DNA from: Rhynchopus sp. YZ270_cl-10
Taxonomy: Eukaryota > Euglenozoa > Diplonemea > Diplonemida > Diplonemidae
Direction of reading: 5' to 3'
NCBI GenBank assembly: GCA_964035575.1
Contig: OZ037893.1
Coordinates: forward strand, 930,001 to 994,000
Length of the DNA: 64,000 bases
The notes beneath the pieces were generated by a model. It was not told the origin of the DNA and made no database searches. It saw only the letters and a list, made by a program, of their open reading frames with translations. The position numbers and the translations under genes were made by a program. Below are positions 17,866 through 29,268 of the stretch, in pieces (the first letter of the stretch is position 1; every line of letters starts with the position of its first letter).

Positions 17866-18642
17866 ATGCTGTCGCGCCTGTCGCTCGTTGCAAGCATGGG
17901 GTTCGTGGCCTCGGCACAGATCCCGCCGCACACAGCAGGCTGTGCGGCGACGACGTGTCCGATGTACTACTCGTGTGTCGAGGACAGTAAGGGTGTGGCG
18001 TCGTGTGTGCCGCCACCGCCGCCGGCTGGTCCTTGCGCAGATGTGCACTGTGCGCCGGGGACAGAGTGTGTTGCTATTGGGAGCCAGGCGTGGTGCAAGC
18101 CGCTGCCGGTGGGATGTGCTGCGACGCAGTGCGTCACTGGGACGACGTGCTATGAGATTGCCGGACATGCACTGTGCCTGCCGTCGTGGTGGTTCCCCTC
18201 ACCGACGCCACCGTCGCCGCCAGTTGTTGGCTGCGACCAGTTGAAGTGCGTGAACTGCGAGAACGACCCCAAGACAGGGGAGGGTGTCTGCCTTCCGCCA
18301 CCTATTGGATGTGGGAGTCTGGAATGTGCGCACTGCGTCGAAGATGCCAAGGGCAATGGGAAGTGCGTGCCTCCTCCTACGCCGCCCACGAACCCGTGCG
18401 ACCTTCTGAAGTGCGTGCAGTGTGAGGTGCAGGCAGACGGAACAGCAAAGTGTGTGTCTCCGGATGTGTTCCCACCGACACCTATTGTTGGCTGTGAGGC
18501 GATGACCTGTCTTGTTGGGACAACATGCACAAACGACTCGACTGGCCAGGGTCACTGCTCCAACCCGTGCGACCTGCTGAAGTGCGTGCAGTGTGAGGTG
18601 CAGGCAGACGGTACTGCAAAGTGTGTGTCTCCGGACGCTTGA
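17866..18642 (+). CDS. secreted cysteine-rich protein, array copy 3
   Basis: The 258-residue, eight-module form. The 171-bp expansion of the preceding copy is absent here. Confidence 0.85.
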   Translation: MLSRLSLVASMGFVASAQIPPHTAGCAATTCPMYYSCVEDSKGVASCVPPPPPAGPCADVHCAPGTECVAIGSQAWCKPLPVGCAATQCVTGTTCYEIAGHALCLPSWWFPSPTPPSPPVVGCDQLKCVNCENDPKTGEGVCLPPPIGCGSLECAHCVEDAKGNGKCVPPPTPPTNPCDLLKCVQCEVQADGTAKCVSPDVFPPTPIVGCEAMTCLVGTTCTNDSTGQGHCSNPCDLLKCVQCEVQADGTAKCVSPDA

Positions 18643-19132
18643 AGGCAGTGGTAGGGTATCTACCCGTTCCTGTGCCTGGTCTTTTTTGAATTTTGGCTGT
18701 GTGCGATCTGAGACAGAAGGCTTGTGCACAAACCTGGTATAATCGGGTCCATTTTATGTTCACTGAATAGTCCGAAGTGCTTTGCCCTCTCTGTCTCTGA
18801 TGTGCTGTGTCTCTTTGTGAAGCTCTTCTTGTTCTTCTTTTGTGCTTTGCACTTTGTTGTTTTTTTATTCATTTTTGTTGTTTCCCTGAGCGCAAGTACT
18901 CTGTGCTTGGGAAAATTATGACAAAACTCGCTCTGACCCGCGACGGGCATCTTGAGAAAAGGAAAACGGGGATTCTTTTTTTTGTTATTATTTTTGCATG
19001 TTGTGATACTATTTTCCCTTGCGAGACTCGTTCTCTTCCCATACGCATGACCATACCTGGGGCACTGCACCACACCGTCAACCCCACCCCACCATACAGA
19101 TTCCCCTGATTTTTACCCGGTTTCCGTCAAAA

Positions 19133-19909
19133 ATGCTGTCGCGCCTGTCGCTCGTTGCAAGCATGGGGTTCGTGGCCTCGGCACAGATCCCGCCGCACAC
19201 AGCAGGCTGTGCGGCGACGACGTGTCCGATGTACTACTCGTGTGTCGAGGACAGTAAGGGTGTGGCGTCGTGTGTGCCGCCACCGCCGCCGGCTGGTCCT
19301 TGCGCAGATGTGCACTGTGCGCCGGGGACAGAGTGTGTTGCTATTGGGAGCCAGGCGTGGTGCAAGCCGCTGCCGGTGGGATGTGCTGCGACGCAGTGCG
19401 TCACTGGGACGACGTGCTATGAGATTGCCGGACATGCACTGTGCCTGCCGTCGTGGTGGTTCCCCTCACCGACGCCACCGTCGCCGCCAGTTGTTGGCTG
19501 CGACCAGTTGAAGTGCGTGAACTGCGAGAACGACCCCAAGACAGGGGAGGGTGTCTGCCTTCCGCCACCTATTGGATGTGGGAGTCTGGAATGTGCGCAC
19601 TGCGTCGAAGATGCCAAGGGCAATGGGAAGTGCGTGCCTCCTCCTACGCCGCCCACGAACCCGTGCGACCTTCTGAAGTGCGTGCAGTGTGAGGTGCAGG
19701 CAGACGGAACAGCAAAGTGTGTGTCTCCGGATGTGTTCCCACCGACACCTATTGTTGGCTGTGAGGCGATGACCTGTCTTGTTGGGACAACATGCACAAA
19801 CGACTCGACTGGCCAGGGTCACTGCTCCAACCCGTGCGACCTGCTGAAGTGCGTGCAGTGTGAGGTGCAGGCAGACGGTACTGCAAAGTGTGTGTCTCCG
19901 GACGCTTGA
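19133..19909 (+). CDS. secreted cysteine-rich protein, array copy 4
   Basis: 258 residues, eight modules, same product as copy 1. Confidence 0.85.
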   Translation: MLSRLSLVASMGFVASAQIPPHTAGCAATTCPMYYSCVEDSKGVASCVPPPPPAGPCADVHCAPGTECVAIGSQAWCKPLPVGCAATQCVTGTTCYEIAGHALCLPSWWFPSPTPPSPPVVGCDQLKCVNCENDPKTGEGVCLPPPIGCGSLECAHCVEDAKGNGKCVPPPTPPTNPCDLLKCVQCEVQADGTAKCVSPDVFPPTPIVGCEAMTCLVGTTCTNDSTGQGHCSNPCDLLKCVQCEVQADGTAKCVSPDA

Positions 19910-20399
19910 AGGCAGTGGTAGGGTATCTACCCGTTCCTGTGCCTGGTCTTTTTTGAATTTTGGCTGTGTGCGATCTGAGACAGAAGGCTTGTGCACAAAC
20001 CTGGTATAATCGGGTCCATTTTATGTTCACTGAATAGTCCGAAGTGCTTTGCCCTCTCTGTCTCTGATGTGCTGTGTCTCTTTGTGAAGCTCTTCTTGTT
20101 CTTCTTTTGTGCTTTGCACTTTGTTGTTTTTTTATTCATTTTTGTTGTTTCCCTGAGCGCAAGTACTCTGTGCTTGGGAAAATTATGACAAAACTCGCTC
20201 TGACCCGCGACGGGCATCTTGAGAAAAGGAAAACGGGGATTCTTTTTTTTGTTATTATTTTTGCATGTTGTGATACTATTTTCCCTTGCGAGACTCGTTC
20301 TCTTCCCATACGCATGACCATACCTGGGGCACTGCACCACACCGTCAACCCCACCCCACCATACAGATTCCCCTGATTTTTACCCGGTTTCCGTCAAAA

Positions 20400-21176
20400 A
20401 TGCTGTCGCGCCTGTCGCTCGTTGCAAGCATGGGGTTCGTGGCCTCGGCACAGATCCCGCCGCACACAGCAGGCTGTGCGGCGACGACGTGTCCGATGTA
20501 CTACTCGTGTGTCGAGGACAGTAAGGGTGTGGCGTCGTGTGTGCCGCCACCGCCGCCGGCTGGTCCTTGCGCAGATGTGCACTGTGCGCCGGGGACAGAG
20601 TGTGTTGCTATTGGGAGCCAGGCGTGGTGCAAGCCGCTGCCGGTGGGATGTGCTGCGACGCAGTGCGTCACTGGGACGACGTGCTATGAGATTGCCGGAC
20701 ATGCACTGTGCCTGCCGTCGTGGTGGTTCCCCTCACCGACGCCACCGTCGCCGCCAGTTGTTGGCTGCGACCAGTTGAAGTGCGTGAACTGCGAGAACGA
20801 CCCCAAGACAGGGGAGGGTGTCTGCCTTCCGCCACCTATTGGATGTGGGAGTCTGGAATGTGCGCACTGCGTCGAAGATGCCAAGGGCAATGGGAAGTGC
20901 GTGCCTCCTCCTACGCCGCCCACGAACCCGTGCGACCTTCTGAAGTGCGTGCAGTGTGAGGTGCAGGCAGACGGAACAGCAAAGTGTGTGTCTCCGGATG
21001 TGTTCCCACCGACACCTATTGTTGGCTGTGAGGCGATGACCTGTCTTGTTGGGACAACATGCACAAACGACTCGACTGGCCAGGGTCACTGCTCCAACCC
21101 GTGCGACCTGCTGAAGTGCGTGCAGTGTGAGGTGCAGGCAGACGGTACTGCAAAGTGTGTGTCTCCGGACGCTTGA
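20400..21176 (+). CDS. secreted cysteine-rich protein, array copy 5
   Basis: 258 residues, eight modules, same product as copy 1. Confidence 0.85.
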   Translation: MLSRLSLVASMGFVASAQIPPHTAGCAATTCPMYYSCVEDSKGVASCVPPPPPAGPCADVHCAPGTECVAIGSQAWCKPLPVGCAATQCVTGTTCYEIAGHALCLPSWWFPSPTPPSPPVVGCDQLKCVNCENDPKTGEGVCLPPPIGCGSLECAHCVEDAKGNGKCVPPPTPPTNPCDLLKCVQCEVQADGTAKCVSPDVFPPTPIVGCEAMTCLVGTTCTNDSTGQGHCSNPCDLLKCVQCEVQADGTAKCVSPDA

Positions 21177-21666
21177 AGGCAGTGGTAGGGTATCTACCCG
21201 TTCCTGTGCCTGGTCTTTTTTGAATTTTGGCTGTGTGCGATCTGAGACAGAAGGCTTGTGCACAAACCTGGTATAATCGGGTCCATTTTATGTTCACTGA
21301 ATAGTCCGAAGTGCTTTGCCCTCTCTGTCTCTGATGTGCTGTGTCTCTTTGTGAAGCTCTTCTTGTTCTTCTTTTGTGCTTTGCACTTTGTTGTTTTTTT
21401 ATTCATTTTTGTTGTTTCCCTGAGCGCAAGTACTCTGTGCTTGGGAAAATTATGACAAAACTCGCTCTGACCCGCGACGGGCATCTTGAGAAAAGGAAAA
21501 CGGGGATTCTTTTTTTTGTTATTATTTTTGCATGTTGTGATACTATTTTCCCTTGCGAGACTCGTTCTCTTCCCATACGCATGACCATACCTGGGGCACT
21601 GCACCACACCGTCAACCCCACCCCACCATACAGATTCCCCTGATTTTTACCCGGTTTCCGTCAAAA

Positions 21667-22443
21667 ATGCTGTCGCGCCTGTCGCTCGTTGCAAGCATGG
21701 GGTTCGTGGCCTCGGCACAGATCCCGCCGCACACAGCAGGCTGTGCGGCGACGACGTGTCCGATGTACTACTCGTGTGTCGAGGACAGTAAGGGTGTGGC
21801 GTCGTGTGTGCCGCCACCGCCGCCGGCTGGTCCTTGCGCAGATGTGCACTGTGCGCCGGGGACAGAGTGTGTTGCTATTGGGAGCCAGGCGTGGTGCAAG
21901 CCGCTGCCGGTGGGATGTGCTGCGACGCAGTGCGTCACTGGGACGACGTGCTATGAGATTGCCGGACATGCACTGTGCCTGCCGTCGTGGTGGTTCCCCT
22001 CACCGACGCCACCGTCGCCGCCAGTTGTTGGCTGCGACCAGTTGAAGTGCGTGAACTGCGAGAACGACCCCAAGACAGGGGAGGGTGTCTGCCTTCCGCC
22101 ACCTATTGGATGTGGGAGTCTGGAATGTGCGCACTGCGTCGAAGATGCCAAGGGCAATGGGAAGTGCGTGCCTCCTCCTACGCCGCCCACGAACCCGTGC
22201 GACCTTCTGAAGTGCGTGCAGTGTGAGGTGCAGGCAGACGGAACAGCAAAGTGTGTGTCTCCGGATGTGTTCCCACCGACACCTATTGTTGGCTGTGAGG
22301 CGATGACCTGTCTTGTTGGGACAACATGCACAAACGACTCGACTGGCCAGGGTCACTGCTCCAACCCGTGCGACCTGCTGAAGTGCGTGCAGTGTGAGGT
22401 GCAGGCAGACGGTACTGCAAAGTGTGTGTCTCCGGACGCTTGA
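21667..22443 (+). CDS. secreted cysteine-rich protein, array copy 6
   Basis: 258 residues, eight modules, same product as copy 1. Confidence 0.85.
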   Translation: MLSRLSLVASMGFVASAQIPPHTAGCAATTCPMYYSCVEDSKGVASCVPPPPPAGPCADVHCAPGTECVAIGSQAWCKPLPVGCAATQCVTGTTCYEIAGHALCLPSWWFPSPTPPSPPVVGCDQLKCVNCENDPKTGEGVCLPPPIGCGSLECAHCVEDAKGNGKCVPPPTPPTNPCDLLKCVQCEVQADGTAKCVSPDVFPPTPIVGCEAMTCLVGTTCTNDSTGQGHCSNPCDLLKCVQCEVQADGTAKCVSPDA

Positions 22444-22933
22444 AGGCAGTGGTAGGGTATCTACCCGTTCCTGTGCCTGGTCTTTTTTGAATTTTGGCTG
22501 TGTGCGATCTGAGACAGAAGGCTTGTGCACAAACCTGGTATAATCGGGTCCATTTTATGTTCACTGAATAGTCCGAAGTGCTTTGCCCTCTCTGTCTCTG
22601 ATGTGCTGTGTCTCTTTGTGAAGCTCTTCTTGTTCTTCTTTTGTGCTTTGCACTTTGTTGTTTTTTTATTCATTTTTGTTGTTTCCCTGAGCGCAAGTAC
22701 TCTGTGCTTGGGAAAATTATGACAAAACTCGCTCTGACCCGCGACGGGCATCTTGAGAAAAGGAAAACGGGGATTCTTTTTTTTGTTATTATTTTTGCAT
22801 GTTGTGATACTATTTTCCCTTGCGAGACTCGTTCTCTTCCCATACGCATGACCATACCTGGGGCACTGCACCACACCGTCAACCCCACCCCACCATACAG
22901 ATTCCCCTGATTTTTACCCGGTTTCCGTCAAAA

Positions 22934-23710
22934 ATGCTGTCGCGCCTGTCGCTCGTTGCAAGCATGGGGTTCGTGGCCTCGGCACAGATCCCGCCGCACA
23001 CAGCAGGCTGTGCGGCGACGACGTGTCCGATGTACTACTCGTGTGTCGAGGACAGTAAGGGTGTGGCGTCGTGTGTGCCGCCACCGCCGCCGGCTGGTCC
23101 TTGCGCAGATGTGCACTGTGCGCCGGGGACAGAGTGTGTTGCTATTGGGAGCCAGGCGTGGTGCAAGCCGCTGCCGGTGGGATGTGCTGCGACGCAGTGC
23201 GTCACTGGGACGACGTGCTATGAGATTGCCGGACATGCACTGTGCCTGCCGTCGTGGTGGTTCCCCTCACCGACGCCACCGTCGCCGCCAGTTGTTGGCT
23301 GCGACCAGTTGAAGTGCGTGAACTGCGAGAACGACCCCAAGACAGGGGAGGGTGTCTGCCTTCCGCCACCTATTGGATGTGGGAGTCTGGAATGTGCGCA
23401 CTGCGTCGAAGATGCCAAGGGCAATGGGAAGTGCGTGCCTCCTCCTACGCCGCCCACGAACCCGTGCGACCTTCTGAAGTGCGTGCAGTGTGAGGTGCAG
23501 GCAGACGGAACAGCAAAGTGTGTGTCTCCGGATGTGTTCCCACCGACACCTATTGTTGGCTGTGAGGCGATGACCTGTCTTGTTGGGACAACATGCACAA
23601 ACGACTCGACTGGCCAGGGTCACTGCTCCAACCCGTGCGACCTGCTGAAGTGCGTGCAGTGTGAGGTGCAGGCAGACGGTACTGCAAAGTGTGTGTCTCC
23701 GGACGCTTGA
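22934..23710 (+). CDS. secreted cysteine-rich protein, array copy 7
   Basis: 258 residues, eight modules, same product as copy 1. Confidence 0.85.
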   Translation: MLSRLSLVASMGFVASAQIPPHTAGCAATTCPMYYSCVEDSKGVASCVPPPPPAGPCADVHCAPGTECVAIGSQAWCKPLPVGCAATQCVTGTTCYEIAGHALCLPSWWFPSPTPPSPPVVGCDQLKCVNCENDPKTGEGVCLPPPIGCGSLECAHCVEDAKGNGKCVPPPTPPTNPCDLLKCVQCEVQADGTAKCVSPDVFPPTPIVGCEAMTCLVGTTCTNDSTGQGHCSNPCDLLKCVQCEVQADGTAKCVSPDA

Positions 23711-24200
23711 AGGCAGTGGTAGGGTATCTACCCGTTCCTGTGCCTGGTCTTTTTTGAATTTTGGCTGTGTGCGATCTGAGACAGAAGGCTTGTGCACAAA
23801 CCTGGTATAATCGGGTCCATTTTATGTTCACTGAATAGTCCGAAGTGCTTTGCCCTCTCTGTCTCTGATGTGCTGTGTCTCTTTGTGAAGCTCTTCTTGT
23901 TCTTCTTTTGTGCTTTGCACTTTGTTGTTTTTTTATTCATTTTTGTTGTTTCCCTGAGCGCAAGTACTCTGTGCTTGGGAAAATTATGACAAAACTCGCT
24001 CTGACCCGCGACGGGCATCTTGAGAAAAGGAAAACGGGGATTCTTTTTTTTGTTATTATTTTTGCATGTTGTGATACTATTTTCCCTTGCGAGACTCGTT
24101 CTCTTCCCATACGCATGACCATACCTGGGGCACTGCACCACACCGTCAACCCCACCCCACCATACAGATTCCCCTGATTTTTACCCGGTTTCCGTCAAAA

Positions 24201-24977
24201 ATGCTGTCGCGCCTGTCGCTCGTTGCAAGCATGGGGTTCGTGGCCTCGGCACAGATCCCGCCGCACACAGCAGGCTGTGCGGCGACGACGTGTCCGATGT
24301 ACTACTCGTGTGTCGAGGACAGTAAGGGTGTGGCGTCGTGTGTGCCGCCACCGCCGCCGGCTGGTCCTTGCGCAGATGTGCACTGTGCGCCGGGGACAGA
24401 GTGTGTTGCTATTGGGAGCCAGGCGTGGTGCAAGCCGCTGCCGGTGGGATGTGCTGCGACGCAGTGCGTCACTGGGACGACGTGCTATGAGATTGCCGGA
24501 CATGCACTGTGCCTGCCGTCGTGGTGGTTCCCCTCACCGACGCCACCGTCGCCGCCAGTTGTTGGCTGCGACCAGTTGAAGTGCGTGAACTGCGAGAACG
24601 ACCCCAAGACAGGGGAGGGTGTCTGCCTTCCGCCACCTATTGGATGTGGGAGTCTGGAATGTGCGCACTGCGTCGAAGATGCCAAGGGCAATGGGAAGTG
24701 CGTGCCTCCTCCTACGCCGCCCACGAACCCGTGCGACCTTCTGAAGTGCGTGCAGTGTGAGGTGCAGGCAGACGGAACAGCAAAGTGTGTGTCTCCGGAT
24801 GTGTTCCCACCGACACCTATTGTTGGCTGTGAGGCGATGACCTGTCTTGTTGGGACAACATGCACAAACGACTCGACTGGCCAGGGTCACTGCTCCAACC
24901 CGTGCGACCTGCTGAAGTGCGTGCAGTGTGAGGTGCAGGCAGACGGTACTGCAAAGTGTGTGTCTCCGGACGCTTGA
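24201..24977 (+). CDS. secreted cysteine-rich protein, array copy 8
   Basis: 258 residues, eight modules, same product as copy 1. Confidence 0.85.
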   Translation: MLSRLSLVASMGFVASAQIPPHTAGCAATTCPMYYSCVEDSKGVASCVPPPPPAGPCADVHCAPGTECVAIGSQAWCKPLPVGCAATQCVTGTTCYEIAGHALCLPSWWFPSPTPPSPPVVGCDQLKCVNCENDPKTGEGVCLPPPIGCGSLECAHCVEDAKGNGKCVPPPTPPTNPCDLLKCVQCEVQADGTAKCVSPDVFPPTPIVGCEAMTCLVGTTCTNDSTGQGHCSNPCDLLKCVQCEVQADGTAKCVSPDA

Positions 24978-25467
24978 AGGCAGTGGTAGGGTATCTACCC
25001 GTTCCTGTGCCTGGTCTTTTTTGAATTTTGGCTGTGTGCGATCTGAGACAGAAGGCTTGTGCACAAACCTGGTATAATCGGGTCCATTTTATGTTCACTG
25101 AATAGTCCGAAGTGCTTTGCCCTCTCTGTCTCTGATGTGCTGTGTCTCTTTGTGAAGCTCTTCTTGTTCTTCTTTTGTGCTTTGCACTTTGTTGTTTTTT
25201 TATTCATTTTTGTTGTTTCCCTGAGCGCAAGTACTCTGTGCTTGGGAAAATTATGACAAAACTCGCTCTGACCCGCGACGGGCATCTTGAGAAAAGGAAA
25301 ACGGGGATTCTTTTTTTTGTTATTATTTTTGCATGTTGTGATACTATTTTCCCTTGCGAGACTCGTTCTCTTCCCATACGCATGACCATACCTGGGGCAC
25401 TGCACCACACCGTCAACCCCACCCCACCATACAGATTCCCCTGATTTTTACCCGGTTTCCGTCAAAA

Positions 25468-26244
25468 ATGCTGTCGCGCCTGTCGCTCGTTGCAAGCATG
25501 GGGTTCGTGGCCTCGGCACAGATCCCGCCGCACACAGCAGGCTGTGCGGCGACGACGTGTCCGATGTACTACTCGTGTGTCGAGGACAGTAAGGGTGTGG
25601 CGTCGTGTGTGCCGCCACCGCCGCCGGCTGGTCCTTGCGCAGATGTGCACTGTGCGCCGGGGACAGAGTGTGTTGCTATTGGGAGCCAGGCGTGGTGCAA
25701 GCCGCTGCCGGTGGGATGTGCTGCGACGCAGTGCGTCACTGGGACGACGTGCTATGAGATTGCCGGACATGCACTGTGCCTGCCGTCGTGGTGGTTCCCC
25801 TCACCGACGCCACCGTCGCCGCCAGTTGTTGGCTGCGACCAGTTGAAGTGCGTGAACTGCGAGAACGACCCCAAGACAGGGGAGGGTGTCTGCCTTCCGC
25901 CACCTATTGGATGTGGGAGTCTGGAATGTGCGCACTGCGTCGAAGATGCCAAGGGCAATGGGAAGTGCGTGCCTCCTCCTACGCCGCCCACGAACCCGTG
26001 CGACCTTCTGAAGTGCGTGCAGTGTGAGGTGCAGGCAGACGGAACAGCAAAGTGTGTGTCTCCGGATGTGTTCCCACCGACACCTATTGTTGGCTGTGAG
26101 GCGATGACCTGTCTTGTTGGGACAACATGCACAAACGACTCGACTGGCCAGGGTCACTGCTCCAACCCGTGCGACCTGCTGAAGTGCGTGCAGTGTGAGG
26201 TGCAGGCAGACGGTACTGCAAAGTGTGTGTCTCCGGACGCTTGA
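25468..26244 (+). CDS. secreted cysteine-rich protein, array copy 9
   Basis: 258 residues, eight modules, same product as copy 1. Confidence 0.85.
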   Translation: MLSRLSLVASMGFVASAQIPPHTAGCAATTCPMYYSCVEDSKGVASCVPPPPPAGPCADVHCAPGTECVAIGSQAWCKPLPVGCAATQCVTGTTCYEIAGHALCLPSWWFPSPTPPSPPVVGCDQLKCVNCENDPKTGEGVCLPPPIGCGSLECAHCVEDAKGNGKCVPPPTPPTNPCDLLKCVQCEVQADGTAKCVSPDVFPPTPIVGCEAMTCLVGTTCTNDSTGQGHCSNPCDLLKCVQCEVQADGTAKCVSPDA

Positions 26245-26734
26245 AGGCAGTGGTAGGGTATCTACCCGTTCCTGTGCCTGGTCTTTTTTGAATTTTGGCT
26301 GTGTGCGATCTGAGACAGAAGGCTTGTGCACAAACCTGGTATAATCGGGTCCATTTTATGTTCACTGAATAGTCCGAAGTGCTTTGCCCTCTCTGTCTCT
26401 GATGTGCTGTGTCTCTTTGTGAAGCTCTTCTTGTTCTTCTTTTGTGCTTTGCACTTTGTTGTTTTTTTATTCATTTTTGTTGTTTCCCTGAGCGCAAGTA
26501 CTCTGTGCTTGGGAAAATTATGACAAAACTCGCTCTGACCCGCGACGGGCATCTTGAGAAAAGGAAAACGGGGATTCTTTTTTTTGTTATTATTTTTGCA
26601 TGTTGTGATACTATTTTCCCTTGCGAGACTCGTTCTCTTCCCATACGCATGACCATACCTGGGGCACTGCACCACACCGTCAACCCCACCCCACCATACA
26701 GATTCCCCTGATTTTTACCCGGTTTCCGTCAAAA

Positions 26735-27511
26735 ATGCTGTCGCGCCTGTCGCTCGTTGCAAGCATGGGGTTCGTGGCCTCGGCACAGATCCCGCCGCAC
26801 ACAGCAGGCTGTGCGGCGACGACGTGTCCGATGTACTACTCGTGTGTCGAGGACAGTAAGGGTGTGGCGTCGTGTGTGCCGCCACCGCCGCCGGCTGGTC
26901 CTTGCGCAGATGTGCACTGTGCGCCGGGGACAGAGTGTGTTGCTATTGGGAGCCAGGCGTGGTGCAAGCCGCTGCCGGTGGGATGTGCTGCGACGCAGTG
27001 CGTCACTGGGACGACGTGCTATGAGATTGCCGGACATGCACTGTGCCTGCCGTCGTGGTGGTTCCCCTCACCGACGCCACCGTCGCCGCCAGTTGTTGGC
27101 TGCGACCAGTTGAAGTGCGTGAACTGCGAGAACGACCCCAAGACAGGGGAGGGTGTCTGCCTTCCGCCACCTATTGGATGTGGGAGTCTGGAATGTGCGC
27201 ACTGCGTCGAAGATGCCAAGGGCAATGGGAAGTGCGTGCCTCCTCCTACGCCGCCCACGAACCCGTGCGACCTTCTGAAGTGCGTGCAGTGTGAGGTGCA
27301 GGCAGACGGAACAGCAAAGTGTGTGTCTCCGGATGTGTTCCCACCGACACCTATTGTTGGCTGTGAGGCGATGACCTGTCTTGTTGGGACAACATGCACA
27401 AACGACTCGACTGGCCAGGGTCACTGCTCCAACCCGTGCGACCTGCTGAAGTGCGTGCAGTGTGAGGTGCAGGCAGACGGTACTGCAAAGTGTGTGTCTC
27501 CGGACGCTTGA
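26735..27511 (+). CDS. secreted cysteine-rich protein, array copy 10
   Basis: 258 residues, eight modules, same product as copy 1. Confidence 0.85.
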   Translation: MLSRLSLVASMGFVASAQIPPHTAGCAATTCPMYYSCVEDSKGVASCVPPPPPAGPCADVHCAPGTECVAIGSQAWCKPLPVGCAATQCVTGTTCYEIAGHALCLPSWWFPSPTPPSPPVVGCDQLKCVNCENDPKTGEGVCLPPPIGCGSLECAHCVEDAKGNGKCVPPPTPPTNPCDLLKCVQCEVQADGTAKCVSPDVFPPTPIVGCEAMTCLVGTTCTNDSTGQGHCSNPCDLLKCVQCEVQADGTAKCVSPDA

Positions 27512-28001
27512 AGGCAGTGGTAGGGTATCTACCCGTTCCTGTGCCTGGTCTTTTTTGAATTTTGGCTGTGTGCGATCTGAGACAGAAGGCTTGTGCACAA
27601 ACCTGGTATAATCGGGTCCATTTTATGTTCACTGAATAGTCCGAAGTGCTTTGCCCTCTCTGTCTCTGATGTGCTGTGTCTCTTTGTGAAGCTCTTCTTG
27701 TTCTTCTTTTGTGCTTTGCACTTTGTTGTTTTTTTATTCATTTTTGTTGTTTCCCTGAGCGCAAGTACTCTGTGCTTGGGAAAATTATGACAAAACTCGC
27801 TCTGACCCGCGACGGGCATCTTGAGAAAAGGAAAACGGGGATTCTTTTTTTTGTTATTATTTTTGCATGTTGTGATACTATTTTCCCTTGCGAGACTCGT
27901 TCTCTTCCCATACGCATGACCATACCTGGGGCACTGCACCACACCGTCAACCCCACCCCACCATACAGATTCCCCTGATTTTTACCCGGTTTCCGTCAAA
28001 A

Positions 28002-28778
28002 ATGCTGTCGCGCCTGTCGCTCGTTGCAAGCATGGGGTTCGTGGCCTCGGCACAGATCCCGCCGCACACAGCAGGCTGTGCGGCGACGACGTGTCCGATG
28101 TACTACTCGTGTGTCGAGGACAGTAAGGGTGTGGCGTCGTGTGTGCCGCCACCGCCGCCGGCTGGTCCTTGCGCAGATGTGCACTGTGCGCCGGGGACAG
28201 AGTGTGTTGCTATTGGGAGCCAGGCGTGGTGCAAGCCGCTGCCGGTGGGATGTGCTGCGACGCAGTGCGTCACTGGGACGACGTGCTATGAGATTGCCGG
28301 ACATGCACTGTGCCTGCCGTCGTGGTGGTTCCCCTCACCGACGCCACCGTCGCCGCCAGTTGTTGGCTGCGACCAGTTGAAGTGCGTGAACTGCGAGAAC
28401 GACCCCAAGACAGGGGAGGGTGTCTGCCTTCCGCCACCTATTGGATGTGGGAGTCTGGAATGTGCGCACTGCGTCGAAGATGCCAAGGGCAATGGGAAGT
28501 GCGTGCCTCCTCCTACGCCGCCCACGAACCCGTGCGACCTTCTGAAGTGCGTGCAGTGTGAGGTGCAGGCAGACGGAACAGCAAAGTGTGTGTCTCCGGA
28601 TGTGTTCCCACCGACACCTATTGTTGGCTGTGAGGCGATGACCTGTCTTGTTGGGACAACATGCACAAACGACTCGACTGGCCAGGGTCACTGCTCCAAC
28701 CCGTGCGACCTGCTGAAGTGCGTGCAGTGTGAGGTGCAGGCAGACGGTACTGCAAAGTGTGTGTCTCCGGACGCTTGA
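28002..28778 (+). CDS. secreted cysteine-rich protein, array copy 11
   Basis: 258 residues, eight modules, same product as copy 1. Confidence 0.85.
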   Translation: MLSRLSLVASMGFVASAQIPPHTAGCAATTCPMYYSCVEDSKGVASCVPPPPPAGPCADVHCAPGTECVAIGSQAWCKPLPVGCAATQCVTGTTCYEIAGHALCLPSWWFPSPTPPSPPVVGCDQLKCVNCENDPKTGEGVCLPPPIGCGSLECAHCVEDAKGNGKCVPPPTPPTNPCDLLKCVQCEVQADGTAKCVSPDVFPPTPIVGCEAMTCLVGTTCTNDSTGQGHCSNPCDLLKCVQCEVQADGTAKCVSPDA

Positions 28779-29268
28779 AGGCAGTGGTAGGGTATCTACC
28801 CGTTCCTGTGCCTGGTCTTTTTTGAATTTTGGCTGTGTGCGATCTGAGACAGAAGGCTTGTGCACAAACCTGGTATAATCGGGTCCATTTTATGTTCACT
28901 GAATAGTCCGAAGTGCTTTGCCCTCTCTGTCTCTGATGTGCTGTGTCTCTTTGTGAAGCTCTTCTTGTTCTTCTTTTGTGCTTTGCACTTTGTTGTTTTT
29001 TTATTCATTTTTGTTGTTTCCCTGAGCGCAAGTACTCTGTGCTTGGGAAAATTATGACAAAACTCGCTCTGACCCGCGACGGGCATCTTGAGAAAAGGAA
29101 AACGGGGATTCTTTTTTTTGTTATTATTTTTGCATGTTGTGATACTATTTTCCCTTGCGAGACTCGTTCTCTTCCCATACGCATGACCATACCTGGGGCA
29201 CTGCACCACACCGTCAACCCCACCCCACCATACAGATTCCCCTGATTTTTACCCGGTTTCCGTCAAAA